Notes under the pieces: model-generated
Database searches by the model: none
Told to the model about the DNA's origin: nothing
Seen by the model: the letters and a program-made list of their open reading frames with translations, nothing else
Origin: Hyparrhenia diplandra
Lineage: Eukaryota; Streptophyta; Magnoliopsida; Poales; Poaceae
Length of the DNA stretch: 64,000 bases
NCBI GenBank assembly: GCA_015847255.1
Contig: JADLZK010007174.1
Coordinates: 930,001-994,000, forward strand
Direction of reading: 5' to 3'
Shown: piece after piece, positions 12,178 to 24,560 of the stretch
Position numbering within the stretch: the first letter of the stretch is position 1
Layout of the letters: each line of letters starts with the position of its first letter
Position numbers and translations under genes: made by a program

Positions 12178-13487
12178 TGTGGGGGATCGACATCAGGACC
12201 CCAAAGGCGAGCTCCGGATCAACGTTAGCGAGCAAACAAGGCCCGAGGGGCCCACTCATCAAGATCAAGGGTCGGTGCCTCCAAGAGCTCCGCCCATAAA
12301 GCGAGCTCTCACCATTGCCAAACCGGCCGCGCATGAGCTCTTGAGCTCTCGGCTGAGGGCGTATTCTCGCCTCGATCGAGCTCTCCCAAAGTGAGCTCTT
12401 GGCCGCGCGATGAGTACCCTTCTACGGTGACCTCTTTCCGCCTCGCTCGGGCTCGAGCTCGGCCGAACCCTGCGGCAACGTGAGGCTCATCTACGTCTTC
12501 AAGCGAAGCCAACGGTACGAGTTGGCCAACCACTCCACGACAGCCCAGCCACGCCGCGCTACGGAGTCCACGAGGGAGAGGTCCTTTCCGTCATGGCTCC
12601 ATGCCTGTCGACTCAACAACAACGTCACCCACAGTGCCCCCAAGTACAAAGCGACGCACGCGCACCTCATCCATGGCATGGTCGCGCCCATGACGGGACG
12701 ATTCCAACTACGCATCGGGGGGTGCGGTGCTTGACCACCGCCCGGACCTGGATTCCGCGGCGCACGGCGACGACTAATTTCAACATCCAAGGCGCCGAGC
12801 TCGGAGAAAGCACCTGCCCGGCCAGACGAGCTCGATCGAGAGCTTCCTCTCACCTACCCCGTCACTCCAACAATCCTCTTTGCGGTGCCGGTGGTACATA
12901 CGACCCATGCCTCGTGGTCGGCATCGTGGGCGCTCCCCATACGAGAAGGGACGGCCCAACTACGATTAGGGGAGGGGCGGCTTTGACCGCCGCCCATACC
13001 CCGATCTCAGCGCACGGCGGCACTGATTTCGGCATCAAGGCACCCGGGAGCTCGAAGGGAGCTCGCGATCACGAATAGAGCTCATCCAAGAGCTCGGGAA
13101 CCATGCCTACACCACCGTTCGCGAACCCACGCCTCCTCTAGACCTCAATCCGGGAAGAGCTCGTGTTCACGCCCCCTTTGCGACTATAAAAGGGGAGGTG
13201 GGCCTCCGGGTTGAGGGGATGCATCCGGGCTTTTCAAAAACCAACACCCTCACTCTCCCCCGATATTGACACTTGCCTCAATCTTAGAGACTTGGGAGCC
13301 TCTTCCCTCTCCGATAAAGCTTGCCGGCCCGTGCGGCGTTTGAGCTCGGATAGTGATCACATTTGGACTAGGGAGCTTGATTTCGCCCAGAACCGTATAA
13401 ATCTCGTGTCATTGTCTCTAGAGCTAGGCCATTCGGGTCGCGCGCTAGCCACCATTCTTGTGACGGTGGTATTAGACCACGACAACA
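12178..13487 (+). repeat. Probable 3' LTR of gypsy element
   Basis: The stretch begins TGTGGGGGATCGACATCAGG, a typical grass gypsy LTR opening, and ends near ACCACGACAACA, giving TG...CA ends. It contains a TATA box at 13184. AT-rich unrelated sequence starts directly afterwards. The partner LTR is outside the window, so both ends are approximate. Confidence 0.6.
13184..13193 (+). promoter_or_regulatory. TATA box of gypsy LTR
   Basis: CTATAAAAGG about 300 bases before the LTR end, the expected place for the U3/R boundary. Confidence 0.7.
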
Positions 13488-14243
13488 ATTATCTTATGGT
13501 AAATTGAAGATAGAGAACTATGAATTATCCTTAGCAAACAAGTGATTTTTTTGTCTAACTCCAAGATATGGCCTTAGTGAAACGTATGAGAGAAAATATA
13601 TCCATATATTTTTATGATTTTTTGAATCTTTCTAGAGGTACGCACAATACATTTTAGAGTTACTTTAAATAAGCACACAAAAATTGATTAAAGTTATAGA
13701 AAATAGAAATTTATTCAAAAAAAGGGAAACTCCTCCACAACAACTTATATATATTATAATACAGTTGAAAATATATATTGGGCCTAAATGAAATGTATGA
13801 TCCAAAATAAAATTTTATGAATTTTTTTTACATCTAACTAGTGGTACATCCAAATATTATGTATTTATTCAATAATAGAAAAACAAACAATAAATCATTT
13901 TTAGACATTATAAAAGACAAAACAATTTTGTATTTGGCCCATCGGTACCGGCCCATCTCAGCCATATTACAAGAGACTCGTTTTCCACGGTTGGATCAAC
14001 ATCCAAGGGCTGATCCATCTTCCAAACCCTAGTCAACCTCACTTCAGCTTATCTTTTCCTTCAGGCTGCCTCCCAAGTCCCACCGCTGCCTTTTCCTCCT
14101 CACGCGCCGCTGCTCTAGGGGATCCTATCCCGCGCCGCCGGCCGCTGCTTCAGGGAATCCGCCCCTCCCGATCCAGCGGTGCCTCCCTCCCTCCACCCCC
14201 TAACCCTTTCTACTCCGGCATCCCTCTAACCACTGGAGGTGAC
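13488..14243 (+). promoter_or_regulatory. AT-rich region and possible promoter of the downstream gene model
   Basis: The first 400 bases are AT-rich without an ORF. TGGGCC (about 13779), GGCCCATC (about 13937) and AAACCCTAG (about 14024) follow. Site II (TGGGCY) and telo-box motifs are common in promoters of growth-related plant genes. A pyrimidine-rich stretch then precedes the first candidate exon. A promoter role is inferred from motifs only. Confidence 0.35.
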
Positions 14244-15709
14244 GTGCGCTCGGGTTCCGCCGGTCAGGCGCAGGAGACCGCGTCCCTCGCGGGGCATGAC
14301 CGCGTGATCTGCACGGCGGCGAGCGTTGGGCTTGGTAGCGCTCGCGTGGTGGCGTGGTGCGGCCTCTCCCTCCTCCCCAAGCGGCGGCGCACGGCACGAC
14401 GGCTTCGCGGCGACCTCGAGCGTGAGCAGCGTCGATCCGGCGTCCCGGCGCGGATGCAGCCTCGATCCAGCTACGAGCGAGCAGATCGGGTAGCTGACGA
14501 ACTTCTCCGTCGTCGATGCTCAGGGCGGCCGGATCCATCGGCGGCGCTCTCCTGGAGGCTGGATCCTTCAGCGTCTCTCCCCTGGAGGTTCGATCCGTCA
14601 GCGTCTCTCCCATGGAGGTTCGGTACTAAACTAATTTTAGTTTAACAAGTTATTGCAACCAATGTTTATTTCTCTCGAAGACAGTTAACAGCTATGATGC
14701 CTCGAGTCTTGGCTTTGGCGTTGATTTTTTATGTTTTGATATAAGTTTGTGCTGATGCTGTCTACTGCATTAAGATAGTGGGTTCTCAGTCACAGGCCTT
14801 CATATCTCATATCATAAAAGTAGAGAAGTCACCACTGTACCTTTGCCACCTGATGAAATAGGTCCACCAGCTTATTTCTTGCTCTTAAAAATGCATTGTG
14901 CATACTTTAGTGTAGATAAGATAATAGACAAAGCAGAATGAAATGCAGGCCTGTAATAATTTTTTTGTGCCATGGGCAAGTTGCTGAGGTTGATGCTACC
15001 CAACTTTGAGCCATTCTGATCTCTTCTTATATAATCACTTCTACTTTTGCATATTGGTTTTGGTGCAGGTCACAGTTGGTCCAAGCAATGCCCAAAGCGA
15101 GAGGTATGCCTTCTCCCTATGAGGAAGTAAAATTCCTGAAGTTAAGGATTCTTTCTTGCTAATTGATATAGCAGTTAGACAATTGGGGCCTGAATCTCAT
15201 TGAAGCTTGCAAGTATTAAGACCTAAGACTACTATATATTAATAGTTTTTTTTTCTGAACCATATACATGTTGGCAGCTGATTAAGACCTAGACTATATA
15301 TATTAATTGTTTCCCTTGTTTCAATTTTGTGCCTGTAAACTTGATGGCTACATTGTATAATTATCCTGAATTATTGTAGGTCACCAGTTGCATCTATACA
15401 TTATTTAGGGATTCTGTATCTTCCTGTATTAATTAGCAGTTGCAATTAGTTCAGTGTTAGTGCATTGCATTGAAGCTACTGCTCAACTAGCTTTTACTGA
15501 TTTTACTTGAATACTTCCTCTACCAATTAAACTAGCAAGCACAATTAGCTTGCATCTGACTATATTTAACATGGCATTTTCGTTTTCCTTTCTATTCTTT
15601 TTAGATCTGGGTTGTTAGGGAGCAATCATTGAATGGACATGCCTTTGCTGGTTCCAGTTACTATGAAAATCGAAAACACTTTTGCAGACAGTGCCAACGG
15701 CGATTCTAA
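14244..15709 (+). CDS. Possible three-exon gene of unknown function
   Basis: Three pieces join in frame across canonical GT-AG borders: 14244-14622, a 35-base exon at 15069-15103, and 15605-15709 ending in TAA, giving about 172 residues. Exon 1 is GC-rich and ends in a 10-residue repeat (DPSASLPW type, three units from about 14531). The join reads RFGHSWSKQCPKRE, whose GH...C half resembles part of a zinc knuckle. The last exon reads IWVVREQS and ends HFCRQCQRRF. No family was recognised. The in-frame splicing is the main support. The gene lies just upstream of a CACTA terminus, so it may be a captured or chimeric gene. Confidence 0.4.
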
Positions 15710-17189
15710 GTTGAAGTGGTAGCTGCCAGCTACAACCATTTAAATGATAATTGAGGGGATGAGAGTAAGAGAAACGTGCAGAGAACAACTAGCACAAGTG
15801 AAAGGCAGATAATTTTGTCTTTCTGCCAACTATTTGGTGAGTTGCATATTTATAGCAGAACCTACCTTTATTACATATTGGCCATCATTGAACTATTTGG
15901 TGATCTTAGAATGTTTAATTACAGCTATGCATATTTCTTCTCTTTTAGCTTATGTTGCAAGTCTGGTGGAGCAGATTGGCTGTTTAGGAAGCAGTAGCTT
16001 CATGTAGCTTCATGACTTAGGGACATAGTAGCATCATACTAAGATGTATGACTTCTCTCTAGCAACTGCTGCTGCTTGATTATTTAGTACAAATATGGGT
16101 GGTACTTTTAATCGTCAGAAGCATACTAAAGCAGTGAAGCTAGATCTGATTTGTGCCGCTTGCAGCTTCATGGTGGTGTCGTTAGGCATGGAAGCAGCCA
16201 TCATGTCTAGCTAGCAGCTATCTGTAGTTCAATTGTATGACCATATTGGTACCACAGAGAAGTAGTTGGCCATTGATATATCAACTGGTGGCACAGATCA
16301 AATATACTAATTAGCTCTTAATATTGATTAGGCATGTCATAAAGCTCGAGGGGATGCTCCAAACTTCTAGTGAACCACTGTCTTTAGGAGTCAGGACACT
16401 GCTTGAATGGCAAGTAGTAATCGGATAACAGCGAAGGTAAGCTAAATTGATTTCTTAGATATCTCTATTTTTTCATGCTCGATCAACTAAAAACAATGTC
16501 ACTGTCTCTAGAATGTTTACTGCATTTGTGCAATAGTAACTAAGATATAAGTCGATTTGTGATTTGTAGTAGCTGCTGCAGCTATCAGTCCTTTATGTGT
16601 TTAATCCAGCATGTGTCAAAACTTACTGGTATAGTCTTATTGCTACAGGATTGTTTATATGACTTGAACCTATTTTTTATAATATATATGGACTGAACTT
16701 AAGACAGTGGTATCCTATTATTTTGCTGGTTATTTTAATAGAACCTCCAGGAAATTAAATTGCAAGAAATATCACAAAATCTAGTTTCATCTAGTCAACT
16801 AGTAGATAAAGTCAATATTTATCTTGTAATTTTATTACCCCAGTACTAACACTTTTAGGCTCTAGCTTGACTATTCTTGATTGTTCTTTTGTTCCCAGGT
16901 GTACTCATGTTGCTGATAGATGAGAATTGTAGTTCGGAGGATAACAAACTCAAACTCATCATGTAGACAACTTAGGCTGCAGCAGTGTCTACTGTAGTTT
17001 TTAAACTAGCTTGAACTCCTTCAATCATAGCCATAGTTTTTGAACTACCACTAGTGTTTATAATGGTTGATCTTATATATGTGTCTCTGTGAGTGTTTGG
17101 ACTTAATGAATGAATCTATTTGTATAAGAAATGTGCACAATGATGTTACTTTTGTATTAAATTGCAACTAAATGGCTTTTTATTTTTTT
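15710..17189 (+). other. AT-rich region after the gene model
   Basis: I see no ORF of note and no recognisable protein domain. It may be 3' untranslated sequence, further introns, or the interior of the CACTA element ending at 17548. Confidence 0.3.
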
Positions 17190-17548
17190 AAATGCATTCA
17201 AATGATCCCATTGAACCATCGACGCTAAAAGCACTTATAGTGTCAAACTATCGACGCTATATAGTACTGACATGCTATCCGACGCTATATAGTGCTGGCA
17301 TGCTATCGACTATATATAGTGCTGGCATGCTATCGACGCTAAAGAATATTTAGAACATCAGATGGTCCGACGCTATAAGTCTGGTCCGACGCTAAAGTTT
17401 TTTAGCGTCGGGACTTACAGCGTCGACTAAAGTCTCGACGCTATATATTCACGGGGTCTATATATTCCACAGGGGTTAGACCGTGCGGCGCTATATATGG
17501 CTTTCAGCGTCGGATCATCCGCGGTAATTGTGGTGTTGTGGTGTAGTG
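17190..17548 (-). mobile_element. CACTA transposon terminus with subterminal repeats
   Basis: The segment ends GGTGTTGTGGTGTAGTG; the reverse complement begins CACTACACCACAACACC, a CACTA-type inverted terminus. Inside it are about ten CGACGCTATA/AGCGTCG words in both orientations, the subterminal repeats expected for this superfamily. ATG at 17549-17551 may be the 3-bp target duplication. No matching left end was found between 13488 and 17190, so the element is truncated or rearranged. Confidence 0.7.
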
Positions 17549-18033
17549 ATGAGTAGATCTGCACAATGAACATATAATATGTTATGCTTTAGTACAAAGT
17601 TTTTTTCTATGAAGGTTTTATCTTTTTTTTTTTTATTTATTTAGGTGAATCTTTAAAAAATCATAGTAAATCACGAGAAAAATTATAAAATAGAAAATCT
17701 AATTTTTTTGGACTTCACATTAATAGATCTACACAATTGAATGTATAATATGGTATTGCACGGTTTGAAAAGTTGAGGGAGGTGATTTGTCCGGTTTTAG
17801 AGTTGAGGGAGGAAAATTAGACTTTGGTGAAAGTTGGAGGAGGGAAAGTAGACTTTTTCCTTAGAGGAACGGTGGTAATATGGGCGGTGTAAAGGCTTGC
17901 GTTCACGAATGGATCACTCGGGAGGCGGCGGGACCATCGGCGTGGCGTAACAGATCATTATCTGCAAGGGCAAATCGACAAAGAAAGAGCACAAGTGACG
18001 AGACGAGGTGAGATGCCAAAGAAGTCCGATGTG
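17549..18033 (+). repeat. Second copy of the MULE-MITE/hAT junction found near 60.7-61.65 kb
   Basis: From ATGAGTAGATCTGCACAATG to about 17860 the sequence follows the fold-back MULE at 60414-61481, with an internal deletion. From 17861 to 18033 it follows the hAT 5' region at 61482-61655, up to MPKKSDV. Similarity stops abruptly at 18033. The flanking hAT sequence shows that this is a duplicated segment and not an independent MULE insertion. Confidence 0.8.
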
Positions 18034-18960
18034 CAAAGCGCCAGATCGACCCGGCGCTCCCCTTGGTCCCGCCCGACCGAGGAGGGGAACAAGGACGGCC
18101 TCGCCGGAGAGGCACGCCCGGGGAAGGAGCGCCATCTTCATCACCCGAAATTCGCCCCCCTCAACGCCGCGGCGATCTTCGATGGCGAAGGCCCTCACGC
18201 AGCTCTATTGTGGCCATCTCCTCGAGCGGCGCGGATGGGCGAGAGGCCGGCCCCACCGGGCGAGGGCGACGACGACTCGAGCTGGGGAGCTGCAACCCCG
18301 GCTTCTCCCACGGGCACCGGAGCCCCCATCGGGAAGGGGGGGGGCCGTGGGGGGGGAGGTGCGGCAGCCTCCGCAGACGTTGAGACGAGGAAATGACATG
18401 TGCCACGTGGAGGCGACGGGGACAGCGGGGCGCATAGTTCGTGGCGGCGTGGTGGCGTCGGCCAGCAGCGCGGGAGGCGCATCCGCGATGTGCCGAAGGC
18501 ACCCGGGCGGCAGCCCAGGGCGCCGCCCGCCTCGCGGGCGGCAATGCCCGGGTCGGTTCTCCAGGGAGCGAGACCACGGCGCCGACACCGTAGGACCGAG
18601 CGCATCTCCCGCTGGCCGCCTCTTTCCGACCGCGCCTCGCAGTTCTCGCCGCGCGACGGCGGTGCGGGCGCTCGCCCGCTAACGCCGGATGCGTCAGATC
18701 CGCCGGGGAGGCCACCGCCACTCCGCGACGGCTCACGACGGACCGCTCGGGAGGCTCGCTTCGTCGCCATGGCCCGGTGGCCCCGCTAGCGCTGGGCGCC
18801 GGGCATCGGCGTGTCGGAGAAACCTCTGCCGGCGTCGAGGACGAGTAGATTAGGGGCGGAGCTCGGGGACGTCTTTGGGAGGGTGTAGGCGGGTGGCTGG
18901 TTGGGGGATGACGGCGCGGACGAGGCGGCGCTGCCGCCAACGGTCGGGTCGGGAGGGTCA
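18034..18960. other. GC-rich block without recognised gene
   Basis: Long overlapping ORFs occur in several frames (for example minus 18161-18961), but they are proline/arginine/alanine-rich. That pattern is expected from GC content alone. No motif, signal or domain was recognised. Confidence 0.4.
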
Positions 18961-19044
18961 CTCATGACTGTTTAGGGACCTCAGGCTATACAAAGATCTT
19001 TAACTACACGTGTGTCAAACATGGCTGCGGGACAATTGGTGCAG

Positions 19045-19159
19045 ATATTGGAAACTAGCCTAGGCCATCTTTGGGAGCGCCTCCGCGTGTAATCGGACTA
19101 TGCTTCTTCCTCTTAATATACCCAAAGCCGGAAACCGGATCTTTCAAAAAAAAAAAAAA
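19045..19159 (+). mobile_element. 5'-truncated LINE tail with poly(A)
   Basis: A short 3' tail (GGGAGCGCCTCC, then CTTCCTCTTAATATA) ends in 13 A residues. TGGTGCAG precedes it at 19037-19044 and follows at 19160-19167, a likely target duplication. Confidence 0.55.
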
Positions 19160-19167
19160 TGGTGCAG

Positions 19168-19900
19168 CATACCCTGACAGAGGCAAGGACCGAAGGCGAA
19201 GTATGATGCTGAAGAAGAATGGTGAGCTTGATTGCTCACTGTTATATAATGCTCTGAAAACGGCACACTCAAGCCCAGATGCCTGGGCCAAAATCATCTG
19301 GCACAACAAGGCACCTCCACGAGTGAAGTTTTTTGCATGGTTACTATCACGAGGAAGGATCCAATGTAAAACAGTACTGAGGAAAAAAGGAGTTGTGGAC
19401 AACACCAACTGTGAAGTATGCCAAGCTGCAGAGGAGACCCCTGCCCACATAATTTTTGGATGCAACTATGCAAGGCAGTTTGGGGAAGCCATCAGAATAC
19501 AGACTGAACCAGATTGGCCTATCCAAGCAATCAAGGAGCTCCAGCCGCCGAACCACATACCAGCAAAATACTTCACAACCTTCATACTTCTGTGCTGTTG
19601 GCATATTTGGAAACGGAGAAACAATGCAGTCTTCAGGACAGACAGAACAAGGCTAAACGCAGCTCTGGCTGCTTGCAAATCTGAAGCCTACCTATGGGGA
19701 GCAAGGCTTCCAAGAGACGATAGGATAATTGCTACAACTCGGTGTTCTGTAATCGCTGACGCAATGTAAACCCAACACCGAAACAAAATGGTGTCCCTTG
19801 TAAACTTATATGGCTATTTAAGAGCCAACATCAATCAATAAATCAGGTGGGGGGCGCTCTCCTCCTCCGTCGACTTATCAAAAAAAAAAAAAAAAAAAAA
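19168..19900 (+). mobile_element. LINE 3' end: ORF2 zinc-binding C-terminus and poly(A) tail
   Basis: The frame to the stop at 19769 contains WHNKAPPRVKFFAWLLSRGR, then TNCEVCQAAEETPAHIIFGC and WHIWKRRNNAVF. This is the RT-associated zinc-binding domain (zf-RVT, PF13966) at the C-terminus of plant LINE ORF2 proteins. A 3' UTR ending GACTTATC precedes about 21 A residues (19880-19900). The RT and endonuclease domains are absent, so the copy is 5'-truncated. A shorter LINE tail has inserted just upstream. Confidence 0.8.
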
Positions 19901-20578
19901 TCCAGCGGCACAACTCTGACTGGGTGCCGGCGGCTGCATGTCACGCCGGTCCACTGGCAAACATCAGAGCTTGTGCTGTTCCACGAGCAAGCTCAGCCAG
20001 CCCACGGGTTCGGAGAGCTCCAGCTTGATCGCCATCAGGGCTCTTCGATGGCCAGCCACTTCCTGCTTTCAAGGAGGAAGACGCATAGCTGCACATAGAA
20101 TGGGGCAGGAGCATCAGGACGAGCGCATGTAGAGTACTCATGCTTTCAGCTGTAGTGTGTCACATGGCGGCTCTCTCTTTTTTGCTCGACTGCTAGTAGT
20201 GGGCTCTTTTTTTTTGTAAGTGAGCAAATAATCGACTCGCGTTGCCTTGGTGTACATATCTATCAGGCCAAGACTCCAAGTCATGTACAATGACCTCATT
20301 TTTTCGTATTTAAACTTAGGAGCCCACCTTGGCAGGCATTAAGAGTATGAAGCCGCGCCGTCTCTGCGGCCCCCGAGAATGGCCACATAATCCTGCTCTA
20401 TTAGACCCATCTTATATGGTTTCTGTGGCTTAGATCACTGTGTTTCTATTTTTCACTATGAGTTTTTGTCTTCTCACGGCATCGATGGATCGCTTTCATC
20501 AACATTGTGATACCATATGCTCATGGAATCCAGAAAGTAACATTGCAGCATGCCCTTTTGTCTTCTTTGTTTGGAAGA
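19901..20578. other. Intergenic sequence, nothing recognised
   Basis: Mixed composition with T-runs near 20210. No domain or terminal repeats seen. Confidence 0.4.
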
Positions 20579-20758
20579 GTATCCATGCTAGTACAACAAC
20601 ATGCTCAAGTCAAACTTGTTGCCCCTTCTGCCTAACTATGCATGTTCACGATATTGACCCTTTATGCTGAGCATCCATGCATGCTAGCACAACAATACGC
20701 CGCATGCCAAACTTTTTGTCCCTTATGCCTTACTATGCATGTTCATGATATTGACCCA
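20579..20758 (+). repeat. Tandem duplication, about 90-bp unit, two copies
   Basis: Both copies run from ATCCATGC through GCTAG(C/T)ACAACAA and CTATGCATGTTCA to GATATTGACCC, with a few substitutions and small indels. Confidence 0.7.
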
Positions 20759-20982
20759 GTGACCCCTGATACACCACAATAGCATCTGTTGATTGGCAGA
20801 CAGCAGGTAGCGCCTGCCCCGGACCCCGGTCTGCCATGTCCCTGGTAGGTATAGATGCAACTTTTTGCGGGAAATCAACATAACTTTCGGTTTCGGAGAC
20901 GGATGGGGATGGATGATAGAGTAAGTTCGATTGCGTGCTCTCAAGTCATCAAGGCATCCATCAAATGAGACAAGTTTATTTA

Positions 20983-21422
20983 GGATGCATTTGGTAGGGA
21001 TCCAGACTCTTATAGCAACGTTTCGGATCCAGACTCTATCAAGAAACGTTTCAAATGATGAATCAGAATCACTTCGTAAGATCGTTTGGCTGGATTCTGA
21101 TTCACAAAATATTATTTTTTTCATAAAAATTGTATAAATAAAAAACATTCTTCAAAAAAATCAAAACCTTTTGTGTTCGGACATCTTAAATACAATCCAT
21201 TTTAACTTATACCACTTTAAAAAGATTAACTAAAAAATAAGGTTGCCAATAAAGAGGAGGGCAAGAAACAGAATCCATGCGAAACTACCCACATGCCGTT
21301 TCGATTCTTGACAAAGAAAACCTGAAATATTTCAGCTCCTAAACCCATGCCACAATCCGTTGCCAAGTGTTTCAACTGATTCTGAGAGAAACGGATCCAA
21401 TTCTGGTAGCCAAACGGACCCT
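20983..21422. mobile_element. MITE-like sequence, hAT type suspected
   Basis: The left edge GGATGCATTTGGTAGGGATC and the reverse complement of the right edge (GGGTCCGTTTGGCTACCAG) resemble each other and the GCGTTTGGT-type ends of grass hAT MITEs. The interior is AT-rich. I could not find a clear 8-bp target duplication, so the boundaries are uncertain. Confidence 0.35.
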
Positions 21423-21858
21423 TTACTCTGTAGTCACCGGCACTAGGCTCCTGCGTTTTGTTCTCTGATGAACATGGAGGCAAATGGACACCACCAAACG
21501 ACCAAAGATCATGGGTTAGGTTGCCGAGGGCGGTTGCCATCCGCCTGTCCGGACTCCCATCCACTCCTCCTGCCTCGGTAGCTAGGTTTAGGGCTGGTTT
21601 AGATACCCCTCCACCATTTAGATTTAGTAAAGTTATTCTAAAAAAGTTTTAAGACGACTTAAAGAGAATACTGAAATAACTCATGTATTCACAATATATG
21701 CTCTAAACCTAATTAAAGAGTTCCTTTGTAAATTGTAGTTTTCCTTTTAACAAACACTAGCTGCAGGGAATCTTTTGCATGAAAACAACAAACAAACGAC
21801 ACTATTTAGTGAGGCTGATCATATTGCTGATGCCGTGTCAGTGACCTCAGCACCCTAA
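21423..21858. other. Intergenic sequence, nothing recognised
   Basis: Unremarkable AT-rich sequence between the MITE-like repeat and the GC-rich TIR element. Confidence 0.35.
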
Positions 21859-21861
21859 TAA

Positions 21862-23216
21862 GACTGTCTCCAACAGGAGACCCAAACCTTAAAAAGTCGA
21901 GGAGCAGTGCTTTGCCTCACGAAAACGTCCTCCAACAGATTACTCAAACACCCTACGCATTTTGCCAACCACGCGAGAAGAGGCGCGAGGCGCCCAATCC
22001 CTCTCTCCTCGCAAGCGCCAATGTCAGGTGGTGGCCCACTCGCCCTCCCGCGCACACCTCCGCGGCGTGGGTGCTGCCGTGCTGGCGCCCGCCGGAGCCC
22101 GGTGTTCGTGGCGTGGCGCGGGGCGGCCGTGGTGGTGCAGCGGCGGGGCTGCGAGGTGGCGTGAGCGTGGGATTGGACCGATCGATGGAGGGGCGGGGGC
22201 AGCCGTCGTGGCGCGGGTGGCTCCGCGCAGCGCTGCGGGCGGGCTGGGCGGCTGCGGCGGGCTCGAAGCTTGCTCCACAGCCCGGATCCGGGGAGGGAGG
22301 GAGGAGGGCCGCCGCCGGCTCGCTTCCGGAGGGGCCCCGTCTTGGAGGGCAACCGCAGCTCGCAAACACTCGGGATCCGGCGTGGCGAAGCTCCCCGGTG
22401 GTCGACCTCATGCCGCCGGGGCGAAGATGAAGAGCGGCGAGCTCGCGTGCGCCGCCATCGTCGCAGAGCTGCGCTCCTCGCCACGGAGGTCCGGCGGCGC
22501 GGAGTGCGCTGGAGGGAGGTCCGTGGCCCGCCGACGACGGGCGGGCAGGGACGCGGCGCCCGGGCGCGCCAGCGGTCCGCGGGCGGGGGCGCTCGTTCAG
22601 CGGGAGCGGCGGGTCCACGGGCGACCGTGGCGCAGGAGCAGCCGCGCGCGGCGGAAGGGCAGGCGCAGGCATGACCCGCGATGAAACGCCGCCGTCCCCG
22701 ACGACGACGACGAGGGGGCCCGGCTGAAGGCATCCCGGTCCTGGTCCCGACGGGCGCCCCGACGACGACGGGCGAAGGGGCCGGCCGGGAAGGGCGGGAC
22801 AGCGCTTCGACGGGCTCGAGCTCGACGCGAACGGTAGGGCTCGGCGCCGGCAGAACAGCGTGGCTCGGCGGCGCTGGCGGGGGGAACGGCTGGCCACGGC
22901 AGTAACGACGGGCTCGGGCGAACTCACCGGCGCTTCGGCGCTTCAGGGCGGAGAACGGGGACTTCGGGGCGCCGGTGATTGGGGAACGGCGCGGCTTCGG
23001 CGGAGCTTCGGCTTCGCCGGGAATGGCGGGTCGCGGTGCTTTCGGTGTCTGGCGGCGCCTTCGGTGGGGATCGACGCGGCTGGGAGGTGTTTCGGGTTTC
23101 TCCTTTTTTGCGCCCCGCTGTTGAGAAGCAGAGTTCGGGTTGTCTCGCCGTTTCCTGTACACGATGCAAAACATCGAATGCCTCTGGTATATGAGTTTCG
23201 GTTGTTGGAGATAGTC
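21862..23216. mobile_element. GC-rich terminal-inverted-repeat element, PIF/Harbinger-like
   Basis: The left end reads GACTGTCTCCAACAG and the right end, reverse-complemented, reads GACTATCTCCAACAAC. TAA flanks both sides (21859-21861, 23217-23219). A 3-bp TWA duplication fits PIF/Harbinger elements. The 1.36-kb interior is extremely GC-rich with long multi-frame ORFs, including one of 481 codons on minus, but no transposase domain. It is probably a non-autonomous element carrying foreign GC-rich sequence. The source is not identified. Confidence 0.55.
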
Positions 23217-23219
23217 TAA

Positions 23220-23745
<526 letters not shown>

Positions 23746-24560
23746 CCGACCCAGCCAACCCGAACACCCACACGGACAAAACCAACCAAAACTGATCCCA
23801 CCCAACCACTAACAAAAACAGAGCCACCCCGTCCCCTTCCACCACGACTCCCCAACCAGGCTTCCGGGACGAGCGCGAGCCGTGAGCGCGCTGAGCGGGC
23901 GAAACGGGCTAGCGCGAGACGCCCTAAGGGCGAGGGGCGCGGAGACGCGCCTCGGGGGCGGGGGCGCGCGCTCGAGGGGCCCGGGCGGCGCGCCCGCGAT
24001 CGCGCCCGTCATCGCGTGATGAACGGCGCCCGAGCTCCAGCGACACGCGAGGCGGCGGCCCTAATCCAAAGAACGCATCGAGCGAGCGCCCCGACCCGCT
24101 GGACAGCGCCGCTTGGAGCAGCGGCGAGCGCGAGCACGGCGCACGGAAGCAAAGAACGACCTCAAGGAAAGCACAGGGGGCAGCAGCAAGCGCTAGGTGA
24201 GATTTGCATCTGAAAAACACCTTCTGCCCTATTACTAATTGGAAGAACCTTGATTCAGTAATCTGGGATTCCATCTCAATACCACAAAGTGTGCATGAAA
24301 TCCTCACTCGATCTGAGTAATTTCTGTTCCCGTACTCTAGGGTTCCTCAGTTTTTGGTGCTTGAGCTAAGATTACTGACATACTATTACTGACACCTAGT
24401 ATGTGTAGATTATGAGTGTCACAAATTAACTAGATACAGCAACCTAACTGAATTTTTGCTACTGAAAAAAATATGTACTGATTTATGTTCTCTGTGTCCT
24501 TATCAGTAATAGCTATTAGCAGTGGTTCATTTTGGAACTTTGGAAATTGCTATTAGCAGG

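Larger units (their letters stand above)
1..13487 (+). mobile_element. Ty3-gypsy (Tat lineage) 3' part, split by a copia insertion
   Basis: Two segments, 1-1569 and 11385-13487, become continuous when the copia element at 1570-11384 and one GCGAC duplication are removed. The left segment holds an antisense accessory ORF. The right segment holds the 3' end and LTR. In Tat-lineage gypsy elements (Grande, RIRE2 and Retand are known examples) an antisense ORF between pol and the 3' LTR is a recognised feature, and this layout matches. Gag-pol and the 5' LTR would lie left of the window. Orientation is + because the LTR TATA box reads on +. The lineage is inferred from the accessory ORF, not from pol. 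Confidence 0.7.
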